Shown here: in pieces, positions 45,230 through 53,738 of the stretch | Layout: each line of letters begins with the position of its first letter | How positions within the stretch are numbered: the first letter of the stretch is position 1 | NCBI GenBank assembly: GCA_029861955.1 | Contig: JAOTYK010000022.1 | Coordinates: 1-64,000 of the forward strand | DNA length: 64,000 nucleotides | Reading direction: 5' to 3' | From: Acidobacteriota bacterium | GTDB taxonomy: Bacteria; Acidobacteriota; Polarisedimenticolia; Polarisedimenticolales; Polarisedimenticolaceae | Translations under genes and position numbers: made by a program | Notes under the pieces: generated by a model | The model's database searches: none | Told to the model about the DNA's origin: nothing | Seen by the model: the letters and a program-made list of their open reading frames with translations, nothing else

Positions 45230-45958
45230 TCAATTACGATCTCCGCCGAACCAGCGACGAAGCAGGTCCGTCGTTCGCGCCACGGGATCGGTGCGGATCT
45301 TCCGCTCTTCGTCCGCAATCGTGTCGAAGAGACCGTCGAGCGCCTCGTCGGTCACGTATTCCGTCAAGTCGAAGACGGGTTTATCGACCAGTGGTAACGC
45401 TTCGATGCGATCCATCAGTCCGTCAAACCGCTGGGTCGCACCGACCTGCGCGAGGCTGTCGTCGACGATCGGCGAGAACCTTCGTGCCAACTCGACGCCT
45501 GCCGTGCGACGGAAGAAATCGGTCGCCTCCGAATCGTTTCCCTTGAGAATCGTCATGGCGTCGTCGAAGGTCATCTGTCGGATCGAGTCCACGAAGACGT
45601 CGCGGGCAACCGGTGCAGCCGCCTCGGCAGCGCGGTTGAGGCTGACCTTGAATTCCTCGACGAGGTTGCCGCGCCCGGTGAGTTCCAGTGCCCGGGCCGC
45701 GCTGGCGAGCTTGCGGGGGATCGCGATCTCGGCCAACGCATCTCCCAGATAGCCACCGGCCTGACCACGACGTTCGACCGCACGGCCGGTACCCACCTTC
45801 AGCGCCTCGCGGAGTCCGTCGGCAGGGGTGCTCTGGTCGTCCATTCCCCGGACGGCGCTCTCCAACTCCTCCATGACGGCTGCACAGTTCATGCAGAAGA
45901 CCGCCAGGAGTACGAGGGCGAACGATTTTGCAAGCCTGGGAGCCGGTTGGTATCGCAT
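45230..45958 (-). CDS. DUF4197 lipoprotein
   Basis: 242 residues from the ATG at 45958. The N-terminal signal ends in a probable lipobox (AVFCMNC). The body matches DUF4197: GLREALKVGTGRAVERRGQ, VSLNRAAEAAAPVARDVFVD, IRQMTFDDAMTILKGNDSEA, KPVFDLTEYVTDEALDGLFD and DPVARTTDLLRRWFG. The family is helical, in the Gram-negative envelope, and of unknown function. It is convergent with the TPR/cytochrome gene, 10 bp apart. Confidence 0.87.
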   Translation of the reverse strand: MRYQPAPRLAKSFALVLLAVFCMNCAAVMEELESAVRGMDDQSTPADGLREALKVGTGRAVERRGQAGGYLGDALAEIAIPRKLASAARALELTGRGNLVEEFKVSLNRAAEAAAPVARDVFVDSIRQMTFDDAMTILKGNDSEATDFFRRTAGVELARRFSPIVDDSLAQVGATQRFDGLMDRIEALPLVDKPVFDLTEYVTDEALDGLFDTIADEERKIRTDPVARTTDLLRRWFGGDRN

Positions 45959-46103
45959 GGGGCCATTAAACCACAGCGCTGTTCCACGAAACCCACGCAA
46001 AAAACGCCCAAAAGGAGGGAAATCGGCGTCTGGAAGCCTCGTTGTGGACGTTCTGGGTCTCATGAATCGGTTGATCGATGGGGCCCATCCGGGGTATTCT
46101 CTA

Positions 46104-46127
46104 TACATACTGACTGGTCGGTATGTA
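46104..46127. promoter_or_regulatory. TetR operator of the benzoyl-CoA operon
   Basis: TACATACTGAC and GTCGGTATGTA form an inverted repeat (one mismatch) around TG, the ACTGACTGGTCGGT pattern typical of TetR-family sites. It ends four nt before the TetR start codon, so a bound repressor would block transcription of tetR-bcr. Confidence 0.8.
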
Positions 46128-46131
46128 AATT

Positions 46132-46737
46132 ATGACTGAACGATCCGCCGTCACCATCGCAAAGATCCTCAAGGGGGCTCGCACCCTGTTCCTCGAGCGC
46201 AGCTACGCCGAGGTCACGATGGACCACATCGCCGCCGCCGCCGAGGTCACCAAGGGCGCGCTCTACCACCACTTCAGCAGCAAGGAAGCGCTCTACCTGG
46301 CGATGATGCACGCCGACCTCCTCGAAGTTCGTGCGTTGCACCGAAAGGGCGTCGACACGGATGGCAGTTGCCGCGAACGCCTGCGCGTCCTGACCGCGGC
46401 GTTCCTGACGGCACCACGAGAGCAGCAGGAAGTTGTACGACTCGTCCGACGAGACGCCAACATCTTCGGCGAAGAGGCCCGCACCGAACTGGTCCACGCC
46501 TATCAAGAGGCACTCCCGGAGTTGGTGACCCAGATCGTCACCGATGGCATTACCCGAAATGAGTTGCGGAACGCCGACCCGCAACTCCTGGCGTGGCAAT
46601 TCGTGGCATTGGTCGAGGTCGCACTTTCGGACTACGCCAACGCGGCGCTGGGCGATGTGAAGGCCAAGCTTGATCAGGTCATCGACCTCTTCTTCGCCGG
46701 AGTGCAAGCCCCGGAAGGATTAGGAGCGAATCCATGA
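46132..46737 (+). CDS. TetR-family repressor of the benzoyl-CoA reductase operon
   Basis: 201 residues. The N-terminal TetR helix-turn-helix is complete (ARTLFLERSYAEVTMDHIAA, AAEVTKGALYHHFSSKEALY); the C-terminal ligand-binding part (~70-195) is helical. An operator-like palindrome lies directly upstream, so autoregulation with the downstream genes is likely. The bcrC start overlaps its stop (ATGA). An aromatic acyl-CoA such as benzoyl-CoA is the most plausible inducer (inference). Confidence 0.92.
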   Translation: MTERSAVTIAKILKGARTLFLERSYAEVTMDHIAAAAEVTKGALYHHFSSKEALYLAMMHADLLEVRALHRKGVDTDGSCRERLRVLTAAFLTAPREQQEVVRLVRRDANIFGEEARTELVHAYQEALPELVTQIVTDGITRNELRNADPQLLAWQFVALVEVALSDYANAALGDVKAKLDQVIDLFFAGVQAPEGLGANP

Positions 46738-47900
46738 GCAAACCCGTATTCGATTGCTGGAAGGGAAAGCCCCTCGACGACATTCTGTTGGAGGTGCGGG
46801 ATCTTGTAGAAGACCCCGACATGCTCACCGCAAAACGCTGGCGCGAACAGGGTGGCAAGATCGCCGGCCACTTCCAGGTCTACTTCCCCGAGGAGATCGT
46901 TCACGCGGCGGGCATGCTGCCGTTCAAGATGCGTGGCGCACAGTTGGAGCCCACCAACGCCGACTCTCGCTTCGGCTCCTACCTGTGCTCCATTCTGAAG
47001 ACCAACCTCGAACTCTGCCTGACGGGCAGGGTCGAACTGGACATGTTCGTCACCCACCCGATCTGCGACGCGGCTCGTAACCTCGCGCCGGTGTTCGGTC
47101 GAAACTTCGACTACCCGTGCCAGATCCTCTATCTCCCACAGAACCCCAATTCCGGTCACAGCGTCGAGTATCTGACCGATGAGTACGGCCGGCTCAAGCG
47201 GCTGGTCGAGGAGGTCTCTGGCAACACGATCACCGACGACGCGTTGCAAAACTCCATCGCGGTCTTCAACAACAACCGTCGTCTTCTTCGTGAGCTGTAC
47301 GACATCAAGCGCGAGACCCCCTGGCTCGTCGCTGCCGAAGACGCTTACGCACTGGTGTCCAGCGCCGGGATGATGCCCCGCGAAGAGCACAACGAGCTCC
47401 TCCAGCACGTGCTGCCGCTCATCAGGAAGCGCAAGATCAAGGCGGAGGACCGAATCCGCGTCGTCTTCGAAGGTGGCTTTTGCGAACAACCGCCATTCGA
47501 TCTGATCCGGATGCTCGGTCGATCTTGCTATCTCGTCGACGACGACCTGCTGATTGGTCTGCGATGGCTGATCGAGGACGTCGATGTCGCCGGCGACCCG
47601 CTCCACAATCTGGCATTCGCCTATATCGAACGGTCGTCCTACAGCCCGGTCCAGCACGATCTTCGCAAACCCAAGGAAGAGATGTTGGAGAAGCGGATCG
47701 ACGGTGCCAGGGCCGATGCGGCCATCATCGCCGCCGCCAAGATGTGTGAGCCGGGCCTCGAGGAGCAGGTGGCCTACGTCGCGGCCCTCGAGAAAAAAGG
47801 ACTCCCGTACTTCGTCAGCGAGTTCGAGGAGAACATGACCAGCTTTTCGCAGCTGGAACTGCAACTGGACACCTTCATGGAGAATCTGCTCTTCGGCTAG
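46734..47900 (+). CDS. bcrC: Benzoyl-CoA reductase subunit C (gamma)
   Basis: 388 residues, close to BcrC/BadD. It belongs to the 2-hydroxyacyl-CoA dehydratase D-component family, with KIAGHFQVYFPEEIVHAAGM, SRFGSYLCSILKTNLELCL, HPICDAARNL and FEGGFCEQPP carrying conserved cysteines for a [4Fe-4S] cluster. With BcrB it forms the site where benzoyl-CoA is reduced to cyclohexa-1,5-diene-1-carbonyl-CoA with two electrons and two ATP, in the cytoplasm and under anoxic conditions. The Had, Oah and Dch genes downstream distinguish it from glutarate- or lactate-type dehydratases. The start overlaps the tetR stop. Confidence 0.9.
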   Translation: MSKPVFDCWKGKPLDDILLEVRDLVEDPDMLTAKRWREQGGKIAGHFQVYFPEEIVHAAGMLPFKMRGAQLEPTNADSRFGSYLCSILKTNLELCLTGRVELDMFVTHPICDAARNLAPVFGRNFDYPCQILYLPQNPNSGHSVEYLTDEYGRLKRLVEEVSGNTITDDALQNSIAVFNNNRRLLRELYDIKRETPWLVAAEDAYALVSSAGMMPREEHNELLQHVLPLIRKRKIKAEDRIRVVFEGGFCEQPPFDLIRMLGRSCYLVDDDLLIGLRWLIEDVDVAGDPLHNLAFAYIERSSYSPVQHDLRKPKEEMLEKRIDGARADAAIIAAAKMCEPGLEEQVAYVAALEKKGLPYFVSEFEENMTSFSQLELQLDTFMENLLFG

Positions 47901-47910
47901 GAGAATCGAA

Positions 47911-49209
47911 ATGAGCGAGACGATCGATGCCGACAGCATCGTAGGACGGGGAAACCGAGACGGGGCGACGCTGTTCCGAGAGTGGTTCGACAGCCTGACG
48001 GAAGTGGCGGAGAACGACGGGAAGGCGGCCTACGTCTTTGTCATGGGCAGCCTCAACGAGGTGCTCAAGGCATTCGATCTTCCGGTCGTGTTTCCGGAGA
48101 TCAATTCCCTGCAGACCGCCGTCCGACGGGTGTCCCATGAATACCTGAGCGTCGCGGAGGATGCGGGTTACTCGCCGGACATCTGTGGGTATGTGAAGGC
48201 CGATTACGCCACGCAGATTCAGGACGGTCTCCATCCGATGGGCCGGGTACCCAAGCCGGCTCTCACGGTCTACACGAACGCCTGCAACACCTACATCAAA
48301 TGGGCGGAGATCTGGGAACGGCTACACAAGATCCCGCTCTTCACGCTCGACGTCCCCGGGACCCGCCAGGGCGGCCTGATCACGTCGATCGGCGAAACCG
48401 ACTTCAACAACGATCATCGCTACGTCAAGGCTCAGCTAAAGGAACTGATCCAGCTGTGCGAGCAGGTCACCGGAAAGAAGTTCGACATCGACAAGCTGCG
48501 AGAGGTGATGGGACACGCCAATACGATGAGCCGCGGCTGGAAGCGTGTCCTCGAGTTGAACCAGAGTCGGCCGTCGGTGTTCAACGCGCTCACCGATGGA
48601 ACGATCTATCTGGGTGTTGCCAACGGCATGCGTGGCACCCCGGAGGGGGCCAAGTACTTTGACGACCTGGTCGAGGAGATGGAGTTCAAGGCGGCCAACG
48701 GCATCGGCACGCTGACCGAAGAGACGCATAGACTCGCGTTCGTCGGTGTGCCGTGTTACCCGATCTTCCGTCGCTTCAACGAGCTGTTTACCGAGTGGGG
48801 CGGGACGTTCGTCAACTCGACATATCTGTGGTTCGCCTCCGGCGGCACCAATCGTGGTTTCGAGTACGACCTGGATGATCCTCTCGACAGTCTGGCCGAG
48901 GGCGTGCTGATCAGCGTGCGTGACGCGATGGACAGCATGTTCTACCAGGACCTGGTTCTCAACGAGATCATCGACGACTTCGGAATCGAGGGCGTCGTCT
49001 ACCACCCGATCAAGAGCTGTCGTACGACGTCAGCGGGCATGGCCGATAGTCGTCGCCACCTGATGGCGCAGCGTGACATCCCGACGCTGTTCATCGAGTC
49101 GGACATGATGGACCGACGCGTCGTCTCCGAGGCACAACTCAAGAACCGGTCCGATGCCTTTTTCGAAGGACTGGCCGCACGAAAGGCTCACGCGCGGAGC
49201 GCGTCGTAA
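47911..49209 (+). CDS. bcrB: Benzoyl-CoA reductase subunit B (beta)
   Basis: 432 residues of the same dehydratase-component superfamily as bcr[74 protein letters not shown] and [20 protein letters not shown]. With BcrC it binds benzoyl-CoA and two [4Fe-4S] clusters that pass electrons to the ring. It lies 10 bp after bcrC and 10 bp before the first ATPase-type subunit. The size fits BcrB/BzdO. Confidence 0.9.
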   Translation: MSETIDADSIVGRGNRDGATLFREWFDSLTEVAENDGKAAYVFVMGSLNEVLKAFDLPVVFPEINSLQTAVRRVSHEYLSVAEDAGYSPDICGYVKADYATQIQDGLHPMGRVPKPALTVYTNACNTYIKWAEIWERLHKIPLFTLDVPGTRQGGLITSIGETDFNNDHRYVKAQLKELIQLCEQVTGKKFDIDKLREVMGHANTMSRGWKRVLELNQSRPSVFNALTDGTIYLGVANGMRGTPEGAKYFDDLVEEMEFKAANGIGTLTEETHRLAFVGVPCYPIFRRFNELFTEWGGTFVNSTYLWFASGGTNRGFEYDLDDPLDSLAEGVLISVRDAMDSMFYQDLVLNEIIDDFGIEGVVYHPIKSCRTTSAGMADSRRHLMAQRDIPTLFIESDMMDRRVVSEAQLKNRSDAFFEGLAARKAHARSAS

Positions 49210-49219
49210 AGGAACCGCT

Positions 49220-50047
49220 ATGGCATATGCAGCTGGAGTCGACGTCGGCTCGACACAAACCAAGGCCATCATCATCGACGAGCATGGAATCATCGCCGGC
49301 CGCTCACTGCGAGACACCGGTGCCAACGTCGTGCGGGCGGCCGAGAAGGCCTTCGCGGAGGCCCTTGCCGGCGCCAAGATTAGCGAGCGGGAGGTGGAGT
49401 ACGTGATCGGCACCGGCTACGGCCGCTATCGGATCACGTTCGGCAATGCGCAGGTCACCGAGATCAGTTGCCACGCCCGAGGCGCCGTGAAGTTCTTTCC
49501 CAACACTCGAAGCGTCGTCGACATGGGTGGCCAGGACACCAAGGCCATCCGAGTGAACGCGGAGGGCGAGATCGACGATTTCTGTATGAACGACAAGTGT
49601 GCCGCCGGTACCGGTCGTTTCCTGGGCGCGGCGGCTGCGGCGCTGGATCTGGGTCTGGACAATCTGGGGCCGACGGCGCTCAAATCGGACAAGCCGGTGC
49701 GTATCAGCACCACCTGTACGGTGTTCGCAGAATCGGAGGTGCTTGCCTGGCTCGGCAAGGGCAAGAAGGTCGAGGACATCCTCTGGGGCGTCCATCAGTC
49801 GATCGCAAGTCGTTCCGCGGGATTGATGCGTCGCGTGGGAGTCGAAGACGAGATCACCTTCACGGGTGGCGTCACGCGCAACGTTGCGATGGTCAAGGCT
49901 CTCGAAGAGCGTCTGGACAAGAAACTGAACGTCAGCGAGGAATCCCATTACATGGGCGCCATGGGTGCCGCACTCTTCGCCCTCGACCACATCCTCACCA
50001 GTCGAACGCCCACCAAATCTACGAAGTCGGCGGAGGCAAGACCATGA
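49220..50047 (+). CDS. Benzoyl-CoA reductase ATPase-type (activator-like) subunit, first
   Basis: 275 residues from the ATG at 49220 (AAAGGA upstream); an earlier in-frame start would overlap bcrB. The ASKHA ATPase motifs are [14 protein letters not shown] and [11 protein letters not shown]. The bridging cluster cysteines are Cys127 in [11 protein letters not shown] and Cys166 in [12 protein letters not shown]. It pairs with the next subunit around one [4Fe-4S] cluster and uses ATP to energise electrons for the BcrBC half. Its place corresponds to BcrA, but it is far shorter than Thauera BcrA (~440 residues) and closer to Azoarcus BzdP/BzdQ, so a BcrA/BcrD label is not assigned. Confidence 0.88.
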   Translation: MAYAAGVDVGSTQTKAIIIDEHGIIAGRSLRDTGANVVRAAEKAFAEALAGAKISEREVEYVIGTGYGRYRITFGNAQVTEISCHARGAVKFFPNTRSVVDMGGQDTKAIRVNAEGEIDDFCMNDKCAAGTGRFLGAAAAALDLGLDNLGPTALKSDKPVRISTTCTVFAESEVLAWLGKGKKVEDILWGVHQSIASRSAGLMRRVGVEDEITFTGGVTRNVAMVKALEERLDKKLNVSEESHYMGAMGAALFALDHILTSRTPTKSTKSAEARP

Positions 50048-50853
50048 GTATTACCGCCGGGATCGATGTGGGCTCGACCTACACCAAGGCCGTCGTGTTT
50101 AACGGGAAAGAGCTGATCGGGAAGGCGATGAACGCGACCGGGTTCAAGTTGACCGAAGTTTCCGAGGCGCTCTTCGACGCCGCGCTCGCCGAGGCCGGCT
50201 TGAAGCGAGACGACGTCGAGTACACCATCGCCACCGGTTACGGGCGTCATCAGTGCTACGTCAAGGATCTCGCGGTGACGGATCTTACCTCCGCGGCACG
50301 AGGGGCCCACTTCCTGTTCCCCGGGACACGAACGGTCCTCGACATCGGTGGTCAGACCATGAAGGCCACGCGCATCGACGAGTCGGCGCGGGTCAAGAAT
50401 TTCCGTCTCAATGACAAGTGTGCCGCCGGTACGGGTGCGTTCCTGGAGAAGACGGCCCGTTACATGGGTTACGAAACCGAGCAGATCGGCGGTCTGATGG
50501 ACACCTCTCGGGAAGAGGTCACCATCTCCGGCGTTTGCGCCGTCTTCGCGGAGTCGGAGGTGATCAACCACCTCTCGATGGGGACGTCTCCCGGCGACAT
50601 CATGCAGGGCAGCGCCAACTCGTTGTCGGAGCGATCCGTCCAACTACTCAAGCGCGTCAAGGCGGAGCCGGAGTTCACGTTGATCGGCGGTCTGCTGCGA
50701 TGGCCGAGGATGGTGGACGCCATCGCCAAACAGCTGGGAGAGAAGGTCAACGTGGCCGATCCCGAGCTGGTGCAGTACACGGCCGCTGTCGGTGCGGCGA
50801 TCCTCGGTCAGGTTCGTCTGGAGCGACTCCAGGCCGAGCGAGTGGCGGGTTAG
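50044..50853 (+). CDS. Benzoyl-CoA reductase ATPase-type (activator-like) subunit, second
   Basis: 269 residues; ATG overlaps the preceding stop (ATGA). A longer open frame in this register starts at 49468 but lies over the previous gene and is not used. It has the same fold: [29 protein letters not shown], Cys126 in [11 protein letters not shown] and Cys165 in [12 protein letters not shown]. It forms the ATP-hydrolysing dimer with the preceding subunit. Both subunits are of nearly equal length and both keep the cluster cysteine. Confidence 0.88.
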   Translation: MSITAGIDVGSTYTKAVVFNGKELIGKAMNATGFKLTEVSEALFDAALAEAGLKRDDVEYTIATGYGRHQCYVKDLAVTDLTSAARGAHFLFPGTRTVLDIGGQTMKATRIDESARVKNFRLNDKCAAGTGAFLEKTARYMGYETEQIGGLMDTSREEVTISGVCAVFAESEVINHLSMGTSPGDIMQGSANSLSERSVQLLKRVKAEPEFTLIGGLLRWPRMVDAIAKQLGEKVNVADPELVQYTAAVGAAILGQVRLERLQAERVAG

Positions 50854-50857
50854 CAAG

Positions 50858-51094
50858 GTGACCGTTCTACCGGAATGCCCCTCTCACCCGGAGTTGATCG
50901 CGCAGGGATGGGTCCGACGATTCATGGTCGGACCCGATCGGCAGGCCGAGGTCACGGAACTCTACGAATCCCTCGGAAACGAGGTGCGCCTGGAATCGGT
51001 CCGGCCGGATTCGTTTGATGAGCGGTGTGGAGACTGTCCGGCGGCTGTCTGCCGGTCCCATCTACTGCTCTACACGCGGCCGTCTCAAGGTTAG
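50858..51094 (+). CDS. Small Cys-rich protein of the bcr operon, function unknown
   Basis: 78 residues from a GTG four nt after the last reductase subunit. The C-terminus has a compact metal- or cluster-binding pattern, Cys57-x2-Cys60-x4-Cys65-x2-His68, plus Cys7 near the N-terminus (LPECPSHP). The middle part is a short helix (DRQAEVTELYESLG). There is no signal peptide and no ferredoxin 2x[4Fe-4S] motif. I recognise no family. Position and ligands suggest a small electron-transfer, cluster-delivery or metal-binding protein for the reductase (inference). Its end overlaps the end of the opposite tryptophanase gene by 4 bp. Confidence 0.7.
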   Translation: MTVLPECPSHPELIAQGWVRRFMVGPDRQAEVTELYESLGNEVRLESVRPDSFDERCGDCPAAVCRSHLLLYTRPSQG

Positions 51095-52437
51095 GCCAGC
51101 GGTTCCAGCTTAGCGCTGAAGTGTCTCAGGTGTTCTGCCTGCTCGACGATACGAAGCCCTCGTAGCGCGGCCTTGTCCTTCGCAACTTCCGCCGCGACAT
51201 CGATCACGTAGTCGATCTGGGACTGGGTGTAGACCCGTCGCGGGATGGCAAGACGCAGCAGCTCCAGGGCCGCATGATCTCCGAACATCAGCGTCCCGAT
51301 CTCGGCACCGCGCACCCCACCCGCAAGGTAGAACGCACAGGCCAGGGCTTGCCCCGGGAGCTCTCCGGGGGGGATGTGGGGCAACATCGCGCCCGCGTCG
51401 ATGTAGACGGCATGTCCACCGGGTGGCCGCACGATCGGGATCCCGAGCTCGGTTAACGCGTTGCCCAGGTAGCGGGTCGAGCCCAGACGATAGCGAAGGT
51501 ACTCCTCGTCCAGCACCTCGCTCAGGCCGACGCAGATCGCCTCGAGGTCCCGCCCGGCCATGCCACCGTAGGTGGGGAACCCCTCGGTGAGGATCAGGAG
51601 ATTCTCTTCCTTCGTTGCAAGGGCGTCATCGTTGTTGGCAAGAAAACCGCCGATATTGGCCAACCCGTCCTTCTTGGCGCTGAACGTTGCCCCGTCCGCC
51701 AGGGAGAACATCTCCCTGGCGATCGCCTCGGGGGTTCGATCCGATTGGCCGGACTCGCGCAACTTGATGAAGTACGCGTTCTCCGCGAAGCGACAGGCGT
51801 CGAGATAGAACGGAACCTCATGCGTTCGACACAGCGTGGATGCCGCCCTGATATTGGCCAGGGATGCGGGCTGACCGCCGCCCGAGTTATTCGTGACGGT
51901 ATGGATCACACAGGCGACGTCGCTCGATGGGTCTTCCAGGATTCGCTGAAGTGCGTCGAGGTCGATGTTGCCCTTGAACGGATGCTCCTCGGCGGGGATC
52001 AGGGCCTCGGGGATCGGGATGTCGATCGGACGCGCCCCCTGAAACTCGGCATTGGCGCGTGTGGTGTCGAAGAGGGTGTTGCTGACGACCACCCTGTCGG
52101 CGACTCCCAGACACGAGAACAGAATCCGCTCGGCGGCCCGACCCTGATGCGTCGGGATGATCTGGCGGAACCCCGTGATCTCCCGGACGCGGTCACGAAA
52201 ACGGTACCAGGAACGCGCACCCGCGTAGGACTCGTCTCCCCGCATCATCGCGGCCCACTGCTCCGACGACATGGCGCCGGTCCCTGAGTCCGTCAGAAGG
52301 TCCACGAGGATCTCGTCGGCCGGGATGCGGAAGAGGTTCCAGTGTGCGCGACGTAAGACCGCCTCGCGCTCCTCGCGCGTGGTCATGCGGAGCTGCTCGA
52401 CCACCTTGATTCGGAAGGGTTCGATGATCCTCTTCAC
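51091..52437 (-). CDS. tnaA: Tryptophanase-like beta-eliminating lyase (or tyrosine phenol-lyase)
   Basis: 448 residues starting with GTG. The PLP-lyase family is clear: LLTDSGTGAMSSEQWAAMM, RQIIPTHQGRAAERIL, TNNSGGGQPASLANIRA, YLDACRFAENAYFI and the PLP lysine in FSAKKDGLANIGGF. It splits tryptophan into indole, pyruvate and ammonia, or tyrosine into phenol. The C-terminal LRHFSAKLEP and the GVRGAEIGTLMFG segment look more like tryptophanase than tyrosine phenol-lyase, but substrate-deciding residues were not resolved. It sits on the opposite strand between the two halves of the benzoyl-CoA pathway. Confidence 0.82.
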   Translation of the reverse strand: MKRIIEPFRIKVVEQLRMTTREEREAVLRRAHWNLFRIPADEILVDLLTDSGTGAMSSEQWAAMMRGDESYAGARSWYRFRDRVREITGFRQIIPTHQGRAAERILFSCLGVADRVVVSNTLFDTTRANAEFQGARPIDIPIPEALIPAEEHPFKGNIDLDALQRILEDPSSDVACVIHTVTNNSGGGQPASLANIRAASTLCRTHEVPFYLDACRFAENAYFIKLRESGQSDRTPEAIAREMFSLADGATFSAKKDGLANIGGFLANNDDALATKEENLLILTEGFPTYGGMAGRDLEAICVGLSEVLDEEYLRYRLGSTRYLGNALTELGIPIVRPPGGHAVYIDAGAMLPHIPPGELPGQALACAFYLAGGVRGAEIGTLMFGDHAALELLRLAIPRRVYTQSQIDYVIDVAAEVAKDKAALRGLRIVEQAEHLRHFSAKLEPLA

Positions 52438-52618
52438 GGCGCCCCCATCTATTCGTCCATTCCCTCGTCGGTGAGCGAGTAGGGTAGTCCTCGAAGCTAC
52501 AATAAATAGGGGTGTTTGACGACTGTCTCGGTCGACTTGGATCGGGGCCAGGCCCCTGGATAAGGGAGTTCCCTGATAGACAGAATTTGGGCACTTGCAT
52601 AGAAGTTAGGGATACGAT

Positions 52619-52637
52619 GCCAACGGACGCCGTTGGC
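52619..52637. promoter_or_regulatory. Inverted repeat upstream of had
   Basis: GCCAACGG and CCGTTGGC form a perfect 8 bp inverted repeat around ACG, 24 bp before the had start and directly after a possible -10 element (TACGAT, 52613-52618). It differs from the TetR operator at 46104, so this unit may have its own regulator. This is a candidate only. Confidence 0.5.
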
Positions 52638-52661
52638 TTCGATTAACGCGAGAGTTATGCC

Positions 52662-53732
52662 ATGCAGACCCGTGCCTGGACCGTAAATAAACTTGCAGCG
52701 CCGATGGTCCCCGTGGAACGAGAGGTCATCGCCAAGAGCGGTGAGGTCGTGGTAGAGGTCGCAGGCTGCGGCGTCTGTCACACCGACCTCGGCTACTTCT
52801 ACGAGGGCGTTCCGACGAAACACGGGTTCCCGTTAACCCTCGGCCACGAAGTCAGCGGGACCGTCGTCGAGACGGGCGACGAGACGACCGACTGGCTCGG
52901 TCGCGCGGTTGTCGTACCCGCCGTTATCCCGTGCGGAAGCTGCGCCACGTGCCGCTCAGGCCGTGCACAGATTTGCCCGGAGCAGGTTTTCCCCGGTAGT
53001 GACGTCCACGGCGGATTCGCATCCCACGTGTGTGTTCCGGCCCGAGGGTTATGTCCGGTTCCCGATCTGAGCGACACGACCGTCAACCCCGACGCGCTGG
53101 AGTTGCGTGATCTTTCCGTGATCGCCGACGCGGTATCGACCCCGTACCAGGCGATCGTTCGATCGGGACTCGTCAGCGGCGACCTCGCGGTGTTCATCGG
53201 GGTCGGCGGCGTAGGTGGTTTCGGCGTGCAGATCGCAGCGGCGATGGGAGCCGTCGTCGTCGCCGTCGATATGGATGACGATCGCCTGGCGCTGATGGCG
53301 GAGCACGGCGCGGACCTTACACTACGCTCGGATCAACTGGACTTTCGCGAGCTGCGGAAGGCGATTCGAAAGCTGGCTGCAGAACGCGAGATCCCATCGT
53401 GGCGCCACAAGATCTTCGAGACCTCGGGGTCGCCGGCGGGCCAGGCGACGGCGTTCGGCCTGGTGGGACACGGGGCCTATCTCTCCGTCGTCGGGTTTAC
53501 ACCCAAGAAACTGGAGTTGCGTCTGTCAAACCTGATGGCCTTCGACGCCACGGTACAGGGCAACTGGGGCTGCCCTCCGGAACACTATCCTGCAATCGTA
53601 GATCTCGTCCTCTCGGGTCGCGTCAAGCTGAAGTCGTTCATCGAACATCGCCCGATGTCCACCATCAATCAAACCTTCGAGGACTTACACGAGAGACGGG
53701 TCTCCCGTCGAGTCATCCTCGTGCCGGAGTAA
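52662..53732 (+). CDS. had: 6-hydroxycyclohex-1-ene-1-carbonyl-CoA dehydrogenase
   Basis: 356 residues of the zinc alcohol dehydrogenase family: GCGVCHTDLGYF with the catalytic zinc Cys, GHEVSGTV, a structural-zinc region with four cysteines (CGSCATCRSGRAQIC) and the NAD motif GVGGVGGFGVQI. The close placement before Oah and Dch identifies it as Had, which oxidises the 6-hydroxy intermediate to 6-oxocyclohex-1-ene-1-carbonyl-CoA with NAD. GAGAG precedes the ATG. It starts the second plus-strand block of the pathway. Confidence 0.9.
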   Translation: MQTRAWTVNKLAAPMVPVEREVIAKSGEVVVEVAGCGVCHTDLGYFYEGVPTKHGFPLTLGHEVSGTVVETGDETTDWLGRAVVVPAVIPCGSCATCRSGRAQICPEQVFPGSDVHGGFASHVCVPARGLCPVPDLSDTTVNPDALELRDLSVIADAVSTPYQAIVRSGLVSGDLAVFIGVGGVGGFGVQIAAAMGAVVVAVDMDDDRLALMAEHGADLTLRSDQLDFRELRKAIRKLAAEREIPSWRHKIFETSGSPAGQATAFGLVGHGAYLSVVGFTPKKLELRLSNLMAFDATVQGNWGCPPEHYPAIVDLVLSGRVKLKSFIEHRPMSTINQTFEDLHERRVSRRVILVPE

Positions 53733-53738
53733 GCCATC

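Noticed and set aside
46674-47939. Minus-strand frame of 421 codons
   Set aside because: Antisense to bcrC; no domain visible.
49468-50043. Long N-terminal extension of the second ATPase subunit
   Set aside because: It overlaps the previous gene in another frame and is Arg-rich; the ATG at 50044 overlaps the previous stop in the usual way and begins the conserved motif.
46734-50853. Reading of the four-gene set as a 2-hydroxyacyl-CoA dehydratase system
   Set aside because: That family has one activator gene; here there are two, and Had, Oah and Dch follow.
52541-52575. Small hairpins (GGGGCC-A-GGCCCC and AGGGAGTTCCCT) between tnaA and had considered as an RNA gene
   Set aside because: Stems are short, with no tRNA or riboswitch pattern and no T-run.
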